A DNA stretch of 43,431 nucleotides from a virus: positions 1-43,431 of the IMG/VR virus record IMGVR_UViG_3300036402_000050; one strand, 5' to 3'. The position numbers and the translations under genes were made by a program. The notes below the pieces were generated by a model. The model saw only the letters and a program-made list of their open reading frames with translations, made no database searches and was not told the DNA's origin. This document shows positions 23,779-32,081 of this stretch, in pieces; position 1 is the stretch's first letter; each line of letters begins with the position of its first letter.

Positions 23779-25524
23779 ATGCCCGGATTCTGCCTGTTGC
23801 CGAAGCACGCCGACGCCTTCCGGGCGAAGGTCACGTCCGGAGAGTTGAACCCCGACGACCTGATGGCGATGACGAGCGCGGAGCGACACGCCACGTTCGC
23901 CGAGTTCCTCGGAGAAGCGAACGCGCGGCCGGTCAATGCGCTGTTCGAGTCGAAGCTTCTGCTCAAGCACCAGCAGGAGGGGATCATCACGTGGGCGCAG
24001 AAGGTCGCCGGGCTCAAGCCGGAGGTACAGCGCGACATCCTCGCCCGCGTACAGCGCATGGACCGCGTGCTCGAGCCGAAGGAGCTAGACGCTTTCCTCT
24101 CCGACTTGGCTCACCAGAAGCTCGGGTTCGGCGTCTCGATGGAAGAAGCCGGGCGCATCTCCGAACTGGCCAAGAACACGGCGGATGCCAAGGCGGCCAT
24201 TGCCGACGGCGGCGATCGATTCGACTACGGGCGCGCGCGCGTTGAGTTCACCAACTACGTCTCCGGGCTCAAGAACGCCGCAGAACCGGGCATCGTTTCG
24301 GGCGCGCGCGAGGTCGTTGACCCCACGCTCTCCGCTGGAGATCGGGCGAGCGCGGCGGGGAAGGTGGCCGGACGACTGGTCAAGGCCGCGCCGGGGTTCG
24401 CCAAGTCGTTCAAGGCCACGCTCGACAACTCGGCGCTCTTTCGGCAGGGATGGAAAACGCTCTTCACGCATCCGTCGACCTGGGGCAAGAACGCAGCGCA
24501 ATCGTTCGTGGACATCACCCACGTGCTCAAGGGGCACGAAGTACTGGACGCGGCCAACGCCGACATTCTCTCGCGCCCGAACGCGATCAACGGCCTGTAT
24601 CAGAAGTCCGGGCTCGCGGTGGGCGTCACGGAAGAAGCCTATCCGAGTGCCTTTCCTGAGCGCATCCCCGGCATTGGCCGACTGTTCAAGGCCAGCGAGC
24701 AGACCTATACGGCCTTCCTCCGTCGGATGCGGGCGGACGTATTCGACTCCTACGTGACGCTCGCGCAGCACTCGGGCGTAGAACTCAGCGACCCGGCGCA
24801 GGCGGAGAGCATCGGGAAGCTCGTGAACAACCTCACGGGGCGCGGACACCTGGGCTCCAAGCTTGAGCCGGCGGCTGGCGTCATCAACGACGTGTTCTTC
24901 TCTGGGCGGAAGCTCAAGAGCGACATTGATTTCCTGACCGCACATGCGCTCCAAGAAGGGGTGACGCCATTCGTGCGGAAACAGGCGGCGTTGAACTTGT
25001 TCAAGGTCGTCGGTGGCACAGCGGGTATCCTGGCGATTGCGGACGCCGTCTCGCCGGGCTCGGTCGACTATGACCCGCGCAGCTCCAACTTCGGGAAGAT
25101 CAAGGTGGGGAACACGCGGTTCGACGTGACGGGCGGCATGGGGTCCCTCGTCACGCTCGCCGCACGGCTCGCGACGCATGCGACCAAGTCGTCGACCTCG
25201 GGCAAGGTCACGCAACTGAATTCGGGCGACTTCGGCAGCAAGACGATGTTCGACGTTGGGGTCGACTTCTTCACGAACAAGCTCTCGCCGACCGCCTCAG
25301 TGGTGAAGGATCTGATGAAGGGGCAGGATTTTAGCGGCAACCCGATCACGGTGCAGAACGAAGCCGTGAACATGTTTGCCCCGCTGCCCTTCACGACCTA
25401 CCAGGAACTCGCCAACGACCCGCACTCAGCCAACATCCTCGCGGCCATGATTGCGGACGGCCTTGGCGTCTCCGTGAACGACTACGGTCCGCCGAAGAAG
25501 CACAAGAAGAAGGGCCACCACTGA
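23779..25524 (+). CDS. Large internal virion protein, C-terminal polyvalent part
   Basis: This 581-residue protein begins four bases after the previous stop. The start GFCLLPKHADAFRAKVTSGE, then NPDDLMAMTSAERHATFAEF, and the segment ALFESKLLLKHQQEGIITWA are typical of long phage injection proteins. The body has helical stretches, including GWKTLFTHPSTWGKNAAQSF and HALQEGVTPFVRKQAALNLF with a hydrophobic segment (VVGGTAGILAIADAV). The tail is Lys/His-rich (PPKKHKKKGHH). In related phages these sequences are often part of one longer polypeptide. Here it is separate from 21714-23774. It is probably the largest piece of the ejected core. Confidence 0.7.
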   Translation: MPGFCLLPKHADAFRAKVTSGELNPDDLMAMTSAERHATFAEFLGEANARPVNALFESKLLLKHQQEGIITWAQKVAGLKPEVQRDILARVQRMDRVLEPKELDAFLSDLAHQKLGFGVSMEEAGRISELAKNTADAKAAIADGGDRFDYGRARVEFTNYVSGLKNAAEPGIVSGAREVVDPTLSAGDRASAAGKVAGRLVKAAPGFAKSFKATLDNSALFRQGWKTLFTHPSTWGKNAAQSFVDITHVLKGHEVLDAANADILSRPNAINGLYQKSGLAVGVTEEAYPSAFPERIPGIGRLFKASEQTYTAFLRRMRADVFDSYVTLAQHSGVELSDPAQAESIGKLVNNLTGRGHLGSKLEPAAGVINDVFFSGRKLKSDIDFLTAHALQEGVTPFVRKQAALNLFKVVGGTAGILAIADAVSPGSVDYDPRSSNFGKIKVGNTRFDVTGGMGSLVTLAARLATHATKSSTSGKVTQLNSGDFGSKTMFDVGVDFFTNKLSPTASVVKDLMKGQDFSGNPITVQNEAVNMFAPLPFTTYQELANDPHSANILAAMIADGLGVSVNDYGPPKKHKKKGHH

Positions 25525-26294
25525 TGCCGCGCGATCCGTGGGGATCCGGCGATGCGTCGCACCGCACCAAGATGGAGCGGGCGGCCACGGAGATCATCCG
25601 GCGCACCAAGCTCGAAGCGAGGAACGATCCGAACTTCGTCCCGCCCCCGGACGCCGTGTCCAACCTGCTCGCCGCCAAGCGCTACATCGTCGCGCCGCCG
25701 CTCACGCCGCCCGGTCCCGACGATGCGAATAGCGTCCTCGCCGTCAAGACCTACGCACGCACGGGCCAGCAGGCGCAGCCCGGCCTCTTGATCGCGCCGC
25801 ACATGATCTCCCCTGTGGTCGATGCGGGGACGCTGACCATGAACGACGCGATCGTGTACGCTGGGTCCGCGACACCGCCGGCCACGACGGTTGCCTACGT
25901 CACGGGCGATAGCGGGGATCTCCTCGCGAACGTGCCAGCCGGGAGCAAGCACTCGTTCACCGTCCACGGCGTCGAGATCGTGCGCGTCGTCGCGGCTGGC
26001 CTCGCGCTCGCCGTGGGGAAGTTGTTCGGCACCGCGGCGAACCTCACCATCAGCAACGCCGCTGGAACACAGGACAACGTCGTGGTCGACGACGCGACCG
26101 GCGACATGACCGTGTTCGGCGCGGTGACGGCTCCGACCTTCATCGGCGACCTCTCCGGCAATGCCGCGACCGCGACGGCCTTCTCCGGCGCCCCGGCCAA
26201 CGTCACCGGCTCCCGCGGCGGCAATGTGGCGCTCGCATCGCTCTTGTCGGCGCTCGCCGGTCAGGGGCTCATCACTGACAGCACGACACCATGA
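25524..26294 (+). CDS. Tail-associated virion protein
   Basis: This 256-residue protein starts in an ATGA overlap. The first 75 residues are basic and Pro-rich (AATEIIRRTKLEARNDPNF). The rest is beta-rich with short repeats such as GSATPPATTVAYVTGD, FTVHGVEIVRVVAAG and GDMTVFGAVTAPTFIGDLSGNAATA, which resembles the shaft of tail fibres. It may be a tail knob or short fibre subunit in front of the tailspike gene. Family not certain. Confidence 0.65.
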   Translation: MPRDPWGSGDASHRTKMERAATEIIRRTKLEARNDPNFVPPPDAVSNLLAAKRYIVAPPLTPPGPDDANSVLAVKTYARTGQQAQPGLLIAPHMISPVVDAGTLTMNDAIVYAGSATPPATTVAYVTGDSGDLLANVPAGSKHSFTVHGVEIVRVVAAGLALAVGKLFGTAANLTISNAAGTQDNVVVDDATGDMTVFGAVTAPTFIGDLSGNAATATAFSGAPANVTGSRGGNVALASLLSALAGQGLITDSTTP

Positions 26295-26305
26295 GGCGTT
26301 CGTAA

Positions 26306-26662
26306 ATGGCGACCTACTCTCCCGCCGATCTCACCGGCTCCCCGTCCGGCCTGCCCATCCCCGTCGCGGCAACGGCCACACCGGGCACGCTCATTCACAC
26401 CGCCGTCGATGGCCTGTCCGCGCGCGACAACCTCTACCTCTGGGCGGCGAACGTCACCAACGCCCCGGCGACGCTCACGGTCGAGTGGGGCAGCGCCGCG
26501 AATCCAGGCGGCCACCTCGTGCATCAATTCTCGTTGCCGGCGAACTGTCCGCCGATTGTCATCGCGAGCGGCCAGCGGGTCAACAACGGGCTCGTGATCG
26601 CTGCCTACTCGAGCGTCGCGAACGCCATCAACATCACAGGGGAAGTCGACCGCATCTCGTAG
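26306..26662 (+). CDS. Small beta-rich structural protein
   Basis: This 118-residue protein carries HTAVDGLSARDNLYLWAANVT and ANPGGHLVHQFSLPANCPP, which read like a compact jelly-roll as in phage fibre- or head-bound small proteins. It sits between the fibre-like gene and the tailspike and is followed by a strong hairpin at 26691-26713. Only 11 bases separate it from the upstream gene. Function unknown. Confidence 0.65.
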   Translation: MATYSPADLTGSPSGLPIPVAATATPGTLIHTAVDGLSARDNLYLWAANVTNAPATLTVEWGSAANPGGHLVHQFSLPANCPPIVIASGQRVNNGLVIAAYSSVANAINITGEVDRIS

Positions 26663-26690
26663 TCGCTGGGCCGTTCCACTGCTCCACCAC

Positions 26691-26713
26691 AAGGCGCCTC
26701 TCCGGGGCGCCTT
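26691..26713 (+). terminator. Hairpin before tailspike gene
   Basis: AAGGCGCC and GGCGCCTT form a perfect eight-base stem with a seven-base loop, followed by TGTCGTTGCT. Arms and tail copy those of the hairpin at 11396-11421. This looks like a leaky terminator or processing site inside the late operon. Confidence 0.6.
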
Positions 26714-26750
26714 TGTCGTTGCTGCCTCTTCCTAGAGACCGAGGAACACC

Positions 26751-29432
26751 ATGACCGTCACCAATCCGCGCAGCCGAAACGACTACGTCGGGTCGGGCAC
26801 CGTGGGGCCGTTTGCGTACACCTTCCGCGTGCGGAATGCGACCGACATCGCGGTCACCACCCGCAACACGACGACGGGCCTGGAGACGACCTACAGCTAT
26901 CCCGGCGACTTCACCGTCTCCGGGGTCGGCAACGGCTCGGGCGGGTCCGTCACCATGACGCAGCTCGTCGCGAGCGGGGATACGCTGACCATCCGCCGGG
27001 CGAAGCCGATCCTGCAACCGACCTCGCTCCGGAACCTCGGCACCTACCACGCCTCGTCGCACGAAGACGCTTTGGACGATGGCGTCATGATCGACCAGCA
27101 GCAGGAAGACACGCTGGGCCGGTCGGTGCGCTTGCCGGTGTCGATCGATCCCGCCGTGTTCGACGCGACCCTCCCAGCCAATCTCGCGCCCGGTGACGCG
27201 CTGGTCGTCAATCAGGCCGGGACCGGGTTCAGCCCGACGACCCTCTCTGCGGCGCAGCTCTCCGTTTGGAGCGCGGCGCACAATTCGGTCCTCGACACGT
27301 TCCTCTCCTCGGCGGGGTTCACGCCGGGCGTCTCGACGCAGCTCAGCTTGAGCGCCGTCCCGGGGAATGCGGCGAACATCGCCATCATCCGCCGCACGAG
27401 CGGGGCGAACGTCGCCTACATGCACGACGAGTTTTCCGTCGTCGGCCAGACCCTCACGTTCACCGCGCCGATCCCGACCGGGACGACGCGCGTTGAGGTG
27501 CGGTACTTCTACACCTATCAGGTCAACACCGTCGATTCCGGCAACGCGACATGGAACGCAACCGGCACGGGGGCGATCTCGCGCAGCGTCCGGGACCGCC
27601 TCCGGGAGTCGATCAGCATTGCCGACTACGGCGCCCGGGCAGACAACGACGACAATACGGCGTTCATCCAGGACACCGCCGATGCGATCGAGGCGGAAGG
27701 CCGGTCGACGATGCTGGTCCCCTCGGGCCGGTTCATCCTCTCGCATCTCGACGTCGGGTTCAGCGGCCTCACGATCCAAGGCCAAGGCCGGAACTCGCAG
27801 TTCAAGCAGTTGATCGGCAGCACGGCCCGGTATCCCGAAGGCGACGCGCTGATCGCCGTCAACCTCGTGGATGCCGATTCAGACGACGATGTCGAGAACA
27901 ACCTGCGCGGCTTCACCATGCAGGACCTGTTGCTCGAGGGGAACTCGGTGGAAACCGGGTTCAACGAAATCTTCGCACTCATCGGGCTCCAGGCCGTCTC
28001 AGAAGTCCTGCTCGAGCGGATGAAGCTGATCGCGCCGCAGGGGGATGGCATCGCCTTCTACTCCGGCGTCCTCGCCGCGGCGGAGAAGCACAACGAGGAC
28101 CTCACGATGCGGAAGCTCCGCATCGATGGGGTGAACTACGAGAACCGGAATGGGATCTCGATCTACGACGCCGACGGGGCGCTGATCGACGACTGTTCCT
28201 TCCGGCGGCTCACGAAGAGCTCGATGCCAGGGGCGATCGATCTGGAGCCGCGACTGGCCGACTACGGCATCCTGCGGAACGTCGCGGTCAAGAAGAGCAA
28301 CTTCAAGGACATCGGCGTCGGCGGCCTGAAGCCTGGCGTCATCATGTACCTCTTCAATACGGCGACCTGTACGACGCCGCGCCAGAACATCAGCGTCGAA
28401 GGATCAGGCTTCATGCGGTGCGGGGGTGGCGTGCGGATGCTCGCGGCCGATGCGCCGGCAGGCACCGGATCGTCGAGCGCCACAACGAGCCCGCACAACG
28501 TCATCATCCGCGGCAACAGCTTCTACGACCGGAAAGATGACATCGTCTTTCAGGGCTTGCGGAAGGTGCTGTTCGAGAAGAACACCGACGAAAATTCCGA
28601 CTTCGGGATCGAGGTCGGCACCGGCTCGAACCGCGTCTACGACTTCACCTCGCGAGACAACACGCTCAAGGAGATCGCGCAGCAGAAGACGGGCGGGTAT
28701 GCATACCTACTGAATCTCGTGGACGGGTTCAAGTCGAAAGACGACACGTTCATCAACATCGGTCGCGCCGATGGGACGGCCGGCGCGTGCATCGGCTTCG
28801 GGGGCGGCGGCTCCCTGGCCGCCCGGAACATCGTGACGGAGGACGACAATGTCGTCTCGTCCAACGCCCGCACGAAGGTGTTCTTCGAGGGGGCGGGCTC
28901 TGGCCCCTCAACGCTCGACATCACGACCGTGCGGCACAAGGGCCGGACGACCATCGACAACAACTCGGGCACTGGGGCAGCAGTGTTCTCCGCGCTCGAG
29001 GCACGCTTCGGACGGACGGATGACGCGGGAGTGCACACGCTGGATTCCTACGCGCTGACGAGCGTGCCGAACGATTTCCCGATCGGCGGTACGTCGTTCT
29101 CGCATTCGACCGGCACCGGCCCCGGCGGCCAGACGCAGGGCGTGATCGAGACGCTCATTTTCCCGCGCCAAACGGGGGTGAGCTTCGCGGGCAGCTATCA
29201 GCGGTATGCCTCGATCGGCTACGCCCCGGACACGTACTACACGCGCCAGAGCTCGGCGGACGGCACGGGCTGGACCTCGTGGACCTTCCACCCCGGCTTT
29301 GCAGCGCCCGCGACGGCGATCACGACCCCGACCGCACCGAGCGGCGGCTACGTGCAAGCGGAAGCGGTCAGTGCGAAGGCGGCGATCGACAATATCCGGC
29401 TCGCGCTGATCGCCGCGAAGATCACCGCATGA
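26751..29432 (+). CDS. Tailspike: T7-tail-fibre N-domain plus beta-helix
   Basis: This 893-residue protein has an N-terminal adaptor of the T7 tail fibre type (VTNPRSRNDYVGSGTVGPFA, TFRVRNATDIAVT, LRNLGTYHASSHEDALD) that docks on the tail. Residues about 280-760 are a right-handed beta-helix: SIADYGARADNDDNTAFIQD, STMLVPSGRFILSHLDVGFS and FTMQDLLLEGNSVE carry the pectate-lyase-like repeats. The C-terminal part ends in WTSWTFHPGF, as in fibre ends. It is expected to bind or cut host surface polysaccharide. Catalytic residues cannot be assigned. GAGGAACACC precedes the ATG; it is the receptor-recognition gene of the phage. Confidence 0.85.
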   Translation: MTVTNPRSRNDYVGSGTVGPFAYTFRVRNATDIAVTTRNTTTGLETTYSYPGDFTVSGVGNGSGGSVTMTQLVASGDTLTIRRAKPILQPTSLRNLGTYHASSHEDALDDGVMIDQQQEDTLGRSVRLPVSIDPAVFDATLPANLAPGDALVVNQAGTGFSPTTLSAAQLSVWSAAHNSVLDTFLSSAGFTPGVSTQLSLSAVPGNAANIAIIRRTSGANVAYMHDEFSVVGQTLTFTAPIPTGTTRVEVRYFYTYQVNTVDSGNATWNATGTGAISRSVRDRLRESISIADYGARADNDDNTAFIQDTADAIEAEGRSTMLVPSGRFILSHLDVGFSGLTIQGQGRNSQFKQLIGSTARYPEGDALIAVNLVDADSDDDVENNLRGFTMQDLLLEGNSVETGFNEIFALIGLQAVSEVLLERMKLIAPQGDGIAFYSGVLAAAEKHNEDLTMRKLRIDGVNYENRNGISIYDADGALIDDCSFRRLTKSSMPGAIDLEPRLADYGILRNVAVKKSNFKDIGVGGLKPGVIMYLFNTATCTTPRQNISVEGSGFMRCGGGVRMLAADAPAGTGSSSATTSPHNVIIRGNSFYDRKDDIVFQGLRKVLFEKNTDENSDFGIEVGTGSNRVYDFTSRDNTLKEIAQQKTGGYAYLLNLVDGFKSKDDTFINIGRADGTAGACIGFGGGGSLAARNIVTEDDNVVSSNARTKVFFEGAGSGPSTLDITTVRHKGRTTIDNNSGTGAAVFSALEARFGRTDDAGVHTLDSYALTSVPNDFPIGGTSFSHSTGTGPGGQTQGVIETLIFPRQTGVSFAGSYQRYASIGYAPDTYYTRQSSADGTGWTSWTFHPGFAAPATAITTPTAPSGGYVQAEAVSAKAAIDNIRLALIAAKITA

Positions 29433-29833
29433 CGCCTCCTGCGCGCGGCCCGCAGCGACGGGAAGACGACTTCGATCGCGACGTGAGCCGGTGGGCAGCC
29501 ATGATGCTCCTCCACCGGGGCAAGATCATGACGGCGCTCTCGGCGCTCGGCCTGGTCATCGGCTGGGTCATCGCGACGGCCGGCTACCGGTACGTCGGCC
29601 CGCCGCACGACATCCAGGAATTGCGCGCCGACATGGCGAAGCGCGACACGGCGTTGACGCTGCGCGCGGTCCGGCTCGAGGAAGCGAAGCAGCAACAACT
29701 CTCGCGCATCGAAGCGTTGGAATCGTCGTCGCATTTCCAAGTCTATCTGAGCTGCGTGCTGTTCCGGCGCATTGATCCGGGCGGCACACCGCTCGAGTGT
29801 GGCCCCATCATCCAAGGCGGACCCAAGCAATGA
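29429..29833 (+). CDS. Small one-TM membrane protein (lysis region)
   Basis: This 134-residue protein starts in an ATGA overlap with the tailspike stop. It has a charged N-terminus (RRE, DDFDRDV), one strong membrane helix (MTALSALGLVIGWVIATAGY, about residues 34-53), and a coiled-coil helix (ELRADMAKRDTALTLRAVRL). It ends with two Cys (LSCVLF and LECGP). It may be a holin- or inner-spanin-type protein. Assignment is by position and topology only. Confidence 0.6.
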   Translation: MTPPARGPQRREDDFDRDVSRWAAMMLLHRGKIMTALSALGLVIGWVIATAGYRYVGPPHDIQELRADMAKRDTALTLRAVRLEEAKQQQLSRIEALESSSHFQVYLSCVLFRRIDPGGTPLECGPIIQGGPKQ

Positions 29834-30129
29834 GATACCTGACGACCTTTCTTCGCGCCGTGCTGGGCCTCGCGCTCATCGCGGCGGCGGGCGACTTCTT
29901 CTATCAGGAGTACCACAACCCCGCGCGCTCCATGATGCTGCTCGCCTTCTTCGGCGCCGCGATGGCGCTCGGGGCGCTGATCGTGCCAGGCTTCGACCAC
30001 GCGATCGAGGACGGCTCGCAGAAGGGATTCAAGCTCTTCTCCCTCGGGCGGCGCGCGTATGACGGCAAGGCGCTCGTGCCCGAGGTGGAGATCCCCGCCC
30101 CGCTCCCGCCGACCGGGCCCGTCGCATGA
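29830..30129 (+). CDS. Small two-TM membrane protein, holin candidate
   Basis: This 99-residue protein has two hydrophobic segments: FLRAVLGLALIAAAGDFFY (residues 6-24) and MMLLAFFGAAMALGALIVPG (35-54). A polar C-terminal tail with Pro residues follows. Size and topology fit a holin that would let the endolysin at 30126 leave the cytoplasm. It overlaps both neighbours by four bases. No family sequence motif is seen, so holin is a positional inference. Confidence 0.6.
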   Translation: MRYLTTFLRAVLGLALIAAAGDFFYQEYHNPARSMMLLAFFGAAMALGALIVPGFDHAIEDGSQKGFKLFSLGRRAYDGKALVPEVEIPAPLPPTGPVA

Positions 30130-30572
30130 GCGCGAGCCTGAGCACGATCGCGCGGCGCTTCTCGTTCGTTCGCGAAGTCGGCGGGGCGAACGTCGGCGCC
30201 TGGGTCACCTTCTTTCAGAGATGGTGCGGCGGCACGCCCGGCGACTCGTGGTGCTGCGACTTCGCCTCGCTCGTCGAGGATGTGGCGTATGAAGGCAAGG
30301 CGCCGACGAAGCGCACCGGCTCGTGTCAGGAGAAGCTGGACGACGCGCGCAAGAAGGGCTATGTCGTGCAGGCCCCCGCGATCGACGATCTCTATTTCTA
30401 CGTGAACGACGCGGGCCATGCCCATCACATCGGGATCGTCTCGAACGTCTCGCCGCTCTCTGGCATTGCTGGGAACACGTCGAGCGACGGGGTAAGCTCA
30501 AACGGGGATGGAGTGTATGAGCACGCGCTGAACGTTTCGGCGCCGCACATCATCTTCGTGCGGCTCCCGTGA
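30126..30572 (+). CDS. Papain-like (CHAP/NlpC-type) endolysin
   Basis: This 148-residue protein has the order of a papain-fold peptidoglycan hydrolase: an N-terminal helix with NVGAWVTFFQRWCGGTPG, the catalytic cysteine in SWCCDFASLV (C43), and the catalytic histidine in GHAHHIGIV (H101). A polar residue in AGNTSSDG completes the site. It would cut peptide stems or amide bonds of the cell wall. No signal peptide is present, so it needs the holin-like protein upstream. The gene is followed by the spanin-like genes. GTG-type overlaps link it to both. Confidence 0.8.
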   Translation: MSASLSTIARRFSFVREVGGANVGAWVTFFQRWCGGTPGDSWCCDFASLVEDVAYEGKAPTKRTGSCQEKLDDARKKGYVVQAPAIDDLYFYVNDAGHAHHIGIVSNVSPLSGIAGNTSSDGVSSNGDGVYEHALNVSAPHIIFVRLP

Positions 30573-31111
30573 GCGCGGCCGCGGTGTGGATCGCCTTCCA
30601 CCTCAAGCGCATCCCGCTATGGGTGTGGCCCGTGGCCCTCGGCGTGGTGGTGCTCCTCGGCGGCCTCGCAATGGCAGAACGGCTCGGCGCCCTTCGCGAG
30701 CGGGCGAAGGTGCTCGACGCCAAGATCGTCCACGACTCCGTGATCGTCGTTCGCCTCGACACGGTCGTGCAGCACGACACGATCCGGCTGCGGGGCGCGC
30801 TCGCTCACTACGACACCGTGCGCGATGCCGTGAACATTCACGACACCGTCGCCGTGGTGCGCTTCATCGAAGCGGCTGACTCCGCAGTGCATTCCTGCCG
30901 AGAGACAGTCGCCGCGTTCACGCTCTCTTGCGCGATGAAGGACACGCTGCTTTCCGACCTTCGCGCGCGCCTCGCGCTGCAAGTCCCGCCCTCCGTGAAG
31001 CCGCGTTCGCTCTCGCTCGGCATCTCGGCGGGCTACGGCGCCACGTTCCACGGCGGCGCGATCGTCACCGGCCCGTCGGTGACGGCGGGCCTCGTCTGGC
31101 ATCCCTTCTAG
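30569..31111 (+). CDS. Spanin-like membrane protein with HDT repeats
   Basis: This 180-residue protein has a GTG start in a GTGA overlap with the endolysin gene. It has a basic N-terminus and one membrane helix (LWVWPVALGVVVLLGGLAMA, residues 17-36). A periplasmic segment with repeats on HDT follows: IVHDSVIVV, VVQHDTIRL, HYDTVRD and NIHDTVAVV. The C-terminal region (LSLGISAGYG, then VTAGLVWHPF) looks like outer-membrane beta strands with terminal Phe. This is what a protein linking inner and outer membranes would need. Spanin function is inferred. Confidence 0.6.
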   Translation: MSAAAVWIAFHLKRIPLWVWPVALGVVVLLGGLAMAERLGALRERAKVLDAKIVHDSVIVVRLDTVVQHDTIRLRGALAHYDTVRDAVNIHDTVAVVRFIEAADSAVHSCRETVAAFTLSCAMKDTLLSDLRARLALQVPPSVKPRSLSLGISAGYGATFHGGAIVTGPSVTAGLVWHPF

Positions 31112-31121
31112 GAGCGTCTGT

Positions 31122-31751
31122 ATGCTGTCCCTCTTGCTCGCCGCAGCGTTCTCCGTCTCGTGCCCGCAGCTTCAATGCAGTTTCGATGCGTCGAGCTCGA
31201 GCGGCGCTGTTTCCTACCGATGGGATTGGGGCAACGGCCGCCCGGCCGAGATCCGCACCGCACCGACGAACAAGAACACCTACGCCACGCAGGGCGTCTA
31301 CAAGGTGACGCTGACGGTCACGGATGCGAGCGGCGCAACCGCCAGCGTGGCGAAGTGGATCGTCGTGCCGAGCCTCACGGATGGCTCCGTGCCCCCGCCG
31401 AGCGTCGGTCGCGTCGATACCATCGTGGTGCAGAGCCCTCCGCTGCCGCCGGTTCACGACACCGTGACGGTGCAGCTCCCTGCCCCGCCCGCGATCCATG
31501 ACACGATCACCGTCCACGACTCGAGCTACACCGGCATCCCACCCGGCGTGACCATCGAGGACCCCCTAGGCGAGATGGGCATCCGGTTCGGCACCGCGTA
31601 CCTGGGGCGGCTGGTCATGCAGCCAGACGGCCAGTGGCAAGCCGTCCGCTACACACAGCAGGTGTCGATGAAGGTCCAGGGCGTCTACGCGAGCCCGGTG
31701 GAGGCCATCGTGGCGCTGCTCAACAAGCCCCATCCCGGCTTCATCCCGTGA
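31122..31751 (+). CDS. Secreted PKD-domain protein with HDT linker
   Basis: This 209-residue protein begins with a hydrophobic segment like a short signal peptide (MLSLLLAAAFSVSC). A PKD-type Ig domain follows at about 15-85 (CSFDASSSSG, YRWDWGNG, YKVTLTVTDASG). The linker carries HDT repeats (PPVHDTVTV, AIHDTITVHDSS) like the gene before. The end is a small globular region (GTAYLGRLVMQPDGQWQAV). It is the last gene of the late operon. It may be the outer partner of the spanin-like protein or a cell-surface binding protein. Confidence 0.6.
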   Translation: MLSLLLAAAFSVSCPQLQCSFDASSSSGAVSYRWDWGNGRPAEIRTAPTNKNTYATQGVYKVTLTVTDASGATASVAKWIVVPSLTDGSVPPPSVGRVDTIVVQSPPLPPVHDTVTVQLPAPPAIHDTITVHDSSYTGIPPGVTIEDPLGEMGIRFGTAYLGRLVMQPDGQWQAVRYTQQVSMKVQGVYASPVEAIVALLNKPHPGFIP

Positions 31752-31836
31752 TCCGCTCGCACTTCGACGACCCGATCTACCTCCACCGCGCAGCCAGGTG
31801 GGCGCTGTGTGTGGGATGGATCCGACTCCACCCCGA

Positions 31837-32028
31837 TCACCGGGAGGGACTCATCCCAGAGACCGCACGGCCAACTGACTGCCAGGAAGGCGAGCCGAAC
31901 GCCCCGATACCCTGCGTGGGGCGTTCGCGCTCGGTCACCTCGGCCTCGATCCGCTCCGCCAGCTCGTCCTGCACGTAGGGCGGGAGTCGGTCTGCGGCGA
32001 GAAACGCCGCGCGTAGCTTCTCCGTCAT
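31837..32028 (-). CDS. Small protein, possibly antitoxin-like; last cargo gene
   Basis: This 63-residue protein uses ATG 32028 with GAGAGG upstream; a longer in-frame start at 32067 lacks a ribosome site. The N-terminal part (MTEKLRAAFLAADRLPPYVQ, then ELAERIEAEVT) recalls helices of short antitoxins that begin with LPxxVQ. No toxin partner sits next to it. A strong hairpin (31896-31927) lies inside its 3' half, which is odd. Treat the function as unknown. Confidence 0.5.
   Translation of the reverse strand: MTEKLRAAFLAADRLPPYVQDELAERIEAEVTERERPTQGIGAFGSPSWQSVGRAVSGMSPSR
31896..31927. terminator. Bidirectional hairpin between converging operons
   Basis: CGAACGCCCC and GGGGCGTTCG form a perfect ten-base stem with a 12-base loop, and outside it a further four pairs with one bulge. 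It lies where the plus-strand late operon meets the minus-strand cargo operon. No T-run is present on either strand. It overlaps the end of the 31837-32028 gene. Confidence 0.55.
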
Positions 32029-32081
32029 GGCTGGCCTCTCGGTCAGGATGACTGGTAATGTATACAATCCGTGGGCCAGCG

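Noticed and set aside
26751-29432. Diversity-generating retroelement as in BPP-1
   Set aside because: The head genes resemble BPP-1, so I looked for a reverse transcriptase and a template/variable repeat near the tail genes. No RT motif or repeat pair was seen.
31748-31978. Plus-strand frame starting in a GTGA overlap after the PKD gene
   Set aside because: The start looks plausible, but the second half is antisense to the minus-strand gene, crosses the hairpin and turns into Ser/Arg low complexity.
32041-32075. TGTATACA box upstream of gene 32028 as a separate promoter
   Set aside because: A TATACA hexamer is present on the minus strand, but no -35 stands at a proper distance. The gene is probably read from the operon promoter.
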